Shown here one piece after another: positions 62,603-64,000 of a DNA stretch of 64,000 nt. Numbering within the stretch: position 1 is the stretch's first letter; each line of letters starts with the position of its first letter. Location of the stretch: NCBI RefSeq assembly GCF_003400205.1, contig NZ_QUQV01000010.1:62001-126000 (forward strand), written 5' to 3'. This DNA is from Bacillus sp. HNG (GTDB taxonomy: Bacteria; Bacillota; Bacilli; Bacillales; Bacillaceae_L). Made by a program: the position numbers and the translations under genes. Below the pieces are notes generated by a model. It was not told where the DNA came from and ran no database searches. It was given only the letters and a program-made list of their open reading frames with translations.

Positions 62603-62657
62603 AGGAATCATAGCCTCTCACTATACAAAGTACCTGCTCTACACACCAGTAATAAAT

Positions 62658-62686
62658 TTGACCAACTTGTATATACAAGTTACACT
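62658..62686 (+). promoter_or_regulatory. treA: treA promoter with TreR-type operator
   Basis: TTGACC (62658-62663) and TACACT (62681-62686) are 17 bp apart. The perfect palindrome AACTTGTATATACAAGTT (62664-62681) fills the whole spacer. It resembles the TTGTATATACAA core bound by the GntR-family repressor TreR in B. subtilis, which is released by trehalose 6-phosphate. Confidence 0.75.
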
Positions 62687-62754
62687 ACTATTATAAATAA
62701 AGTTTTTTATTTATGAAATACTACAAGAAATTATTATTTATGGTGGTGTAGCAG

Positions 62755-64000
62755 TTGAAACAGCCTTGGTGGAAGAAGTCTGTCGTTTATCAAATTTATC
62801 CAAAGAGTTTTAATGATACAACTGGTGACGGTCTTGGTGACCTACAAGGGATCATCGAAAAACTCGACTATTTGAAAGCATTAGGTATTGATGTTATTTG
62901 GTTAACGCCAATTTACAAATCCCCGCAACGAGATAACGGGTACGATATAAGTGATTATTTTGCAATTCAAGAAGAATATGGCACGATGGAGGATTTTGAC
63001 CGCTTGCTTGAAGAAGCTCATTCTCGCGGCATTAAACTGATTATGGACATCGTTGTCAATCATACGTCAACTGAAAACGAATGGTTTAAGAAATCTCGTG
63101 AATCAAAGGATAATCCATATCGAGATTTTTATATTTGGAAGGACCCTAAAGACGGCCAACCGCCAAATAATTGGGAGTCTAAGTTTGGTGGAAATGCCTG
63201 GGAGTATGATGAAAAAACGGGTCAATACTACCTCCATCTTTTTGATGTGACACAGGCCGATCTGAATTGGGAAAACGAAGAAGTTCGTCAAAAAGTCTAT
63301 GATATGATGACATTCTGGTTTGAAAAAGGGGTAGATGGCTTCCGTCTAGATGTCATCAACTTAATTTCAAAAGACCCAAGCTTCCCTGATGACGATGGTT
63401 CAGTGCCTCCTGGCGATGGACGAAAGTTTTATACGGATGGTCCGCGTGTCCATGAATTCATGCATGAAATGAATCAGAAGGTTTTTTCGAAATACGATAG
63501 TATGACGGTTGGAGAAATGTCTTCAACAACAATTGACGATTGTATTAATTACTCGAATCCTGAACGCGAAGAGCTAAGTATGACCTTTAATTTCCATCAT
63601 TTAAAAGTCGATTATCCAAACGGGGATAAATGGACCGTTGCCGATTTTGACTTCCAAGCGTTAAAAAGAATCCTTTCGACCTGGCAGGTGGAAATGCATA
63701 ATGGTGGGGGCTGGAATGCGCTATTTTGGTGCAACCATGACCAACCTCGTATTGTATCGAGATATGGGGATGATGGTAAGTATTTAACAGAATCAGCGAA
63801 AATGCTTGCGACAACGATTCATATGATGCAAGGTACTCCTTATATTTATCAGGGGGAAGAAATCGGTATGACCAATCCGAAATTCGAGGATATCTCAGAA
63901 TATCGCGATGTCGAGTCCTTGAATATGTATAACATTAAAAAAGAACAGGGCATGAGCAACGAAGAAATCATTGAGATTTTAAAGCATAAATCACGTGATA
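62755..64000 (+). CDS. treA: Trehalose-6-phosphate hydrolase, N-terminal part
   Basis: The frame runs off the window after 415 codons. TreA splits trehalose 6-phosphate to glucose and glucose 6-phosphate in the cytoplasm. GH13 landmarks are present: VVYQIYPKSFNDTTGDGLGDL, MDIVVNHTS, GFRLDVINLIS (nucleophile Asp), MTVGEMSS (acid Glu) and CNHDQPRIVSRYG. The TTG start has GGTGG eight bases upstream. It is read from a TreR-type promoter with no treP before it. Confidence 0.93.
   Translation, partial: MKQPWWKKSVVYQIYPKSFNDTTGDGLGDLQGIIEKLDYLKALGIDVIWLTPIYKSPQRDNGYDISDYFAIQEEYGTMEDFDRLLEEAHSRGIKLIMDIVVNHTSTENEWFKKSRESKDNPYRDFYIWKDPKDGQPPNNWESKFGGNAWEYDEKTGQYYLHLFDVTQADLNWENEEVRQKVYDMMTFWFEKGVDGFRLDVINLISKDPSFPDDDGSVPPGDGRKFYTDGPRVHEFMHEMNQKVFSKYDSMTVGEMSSTTIDDCINYSNPEREELSMTFNFHHLKVDYPNGDKWTVADFDFQALKRILSTWQVEMHNGGGWNALFWCNHDQPRIVSRYGDDGKYLTESAKMLATTIHMMQGTPYIYQGEEIGMTNPKFEDISEYRDVESLNMYNIKKEQGMSNEEIIEILKHKSRD

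Noticed and set aside
62151-62678. 175-codon minus-strand frame over the DUF488 gene and 20-bp array
   Set aside because: It is antisense to a recognised gene and runs through the repeat array; the product is Ser-rich with no known features.

Overview
The window reads as chromosome from a low-GC, spore-former-type member of the Bacillaceae. Most proteins look closest to Bacillus subtilis families (narGHJI, qoxABCD, liaIHFSR, mreBH, helD, yeeI, ywbE, treA). Ribosome binding sites are strong AGGAGG types, TTG and GTG starts are common, and rho-independent terminators are plentiful. Dissimilatory nitrate reductase, a quinol oxidase, pyruvate formate-lyase and several sites resembling Fnr and Rex boxes point to a facultative anaerobe. 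No rRNA, tRNA, prophage, intact insertion sequence or CRISPR array was seen.

Layout. 1-9.2 kb is nitrate respiration: the end of a hemerythrin-like gene, two small genes, narGHJ, a dense cluster of DnaA boxes, narI, a Crp/Fnr regulator and a flavodoxin. 9.2-12 kb has a quinone/thiol-stress-type operon (ring-cleaving dioxygenase and flavin reductase) behind a palindrome resembling the MhqR operator, then a VanW-family gene. 12.2-16.4 kb is qoxABCD, split after qoxA by a 52-bp tandem array. 16.4-27 kb is housekeeping and unknown genes (RDD protein, DsbA-like protein, EamA transporter, yeeI, an M2-like peptidase, a tiny zinc-ribbon gene, a hydroxyacid dehydrogenase) interspersed with two MITE-like repeats. 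27-30.5 kb is pflBA behind a near-perfect Fnr/Rex box. 30.6-36.9 kb has an ECF sigma/anti-sigma pair, a NodB deacetylase, a nitrilase/GNAT pair and a CtaG-type protein. 37-38 kb holds an HTH protein fused to a degenerate F1-ATPase-beta-like domain. 39.4-43 kb is the cell-envelope stress operon liaIHFSR. 43.2-47.2 kb is a compact, apparently undescribed peptide-signalling locus. 47.7-64 kb holds pabBC, helD, an ABC-F ATPase, a flippase, two MpsC-like genes with a PAS histidine kinase, an ArsR/SRPBCC operon, a TerC-family gene, mreBH, two DUF genes and the start of treA behind a TreR-type operator.

The best candidate for a new system is 43.2-47.2 kb. A 24-residue Cys/Trp-rich peptide gene lies between an HD-GYP protein and an M50 membrane protease that carries a PqqD/RRE-like N-terminus; a histidine kinase follows. 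The HD-GYP protein and the kinase share a homologous multi-pass membrane sensor. Together they suggest a peptide that is processed by the protease and read by two different output proteins.

A second theme is intergenic repeats. Four arrays with unrelated unit sequences all repeat every 52-53 bp, about five helical turns, and their units contain inverted repeats. Two further arrays, again unrelated in sequence, repeat every 20 bp. A dispersed GGGAC...GTCCC hairpin family sits at many gene ends.
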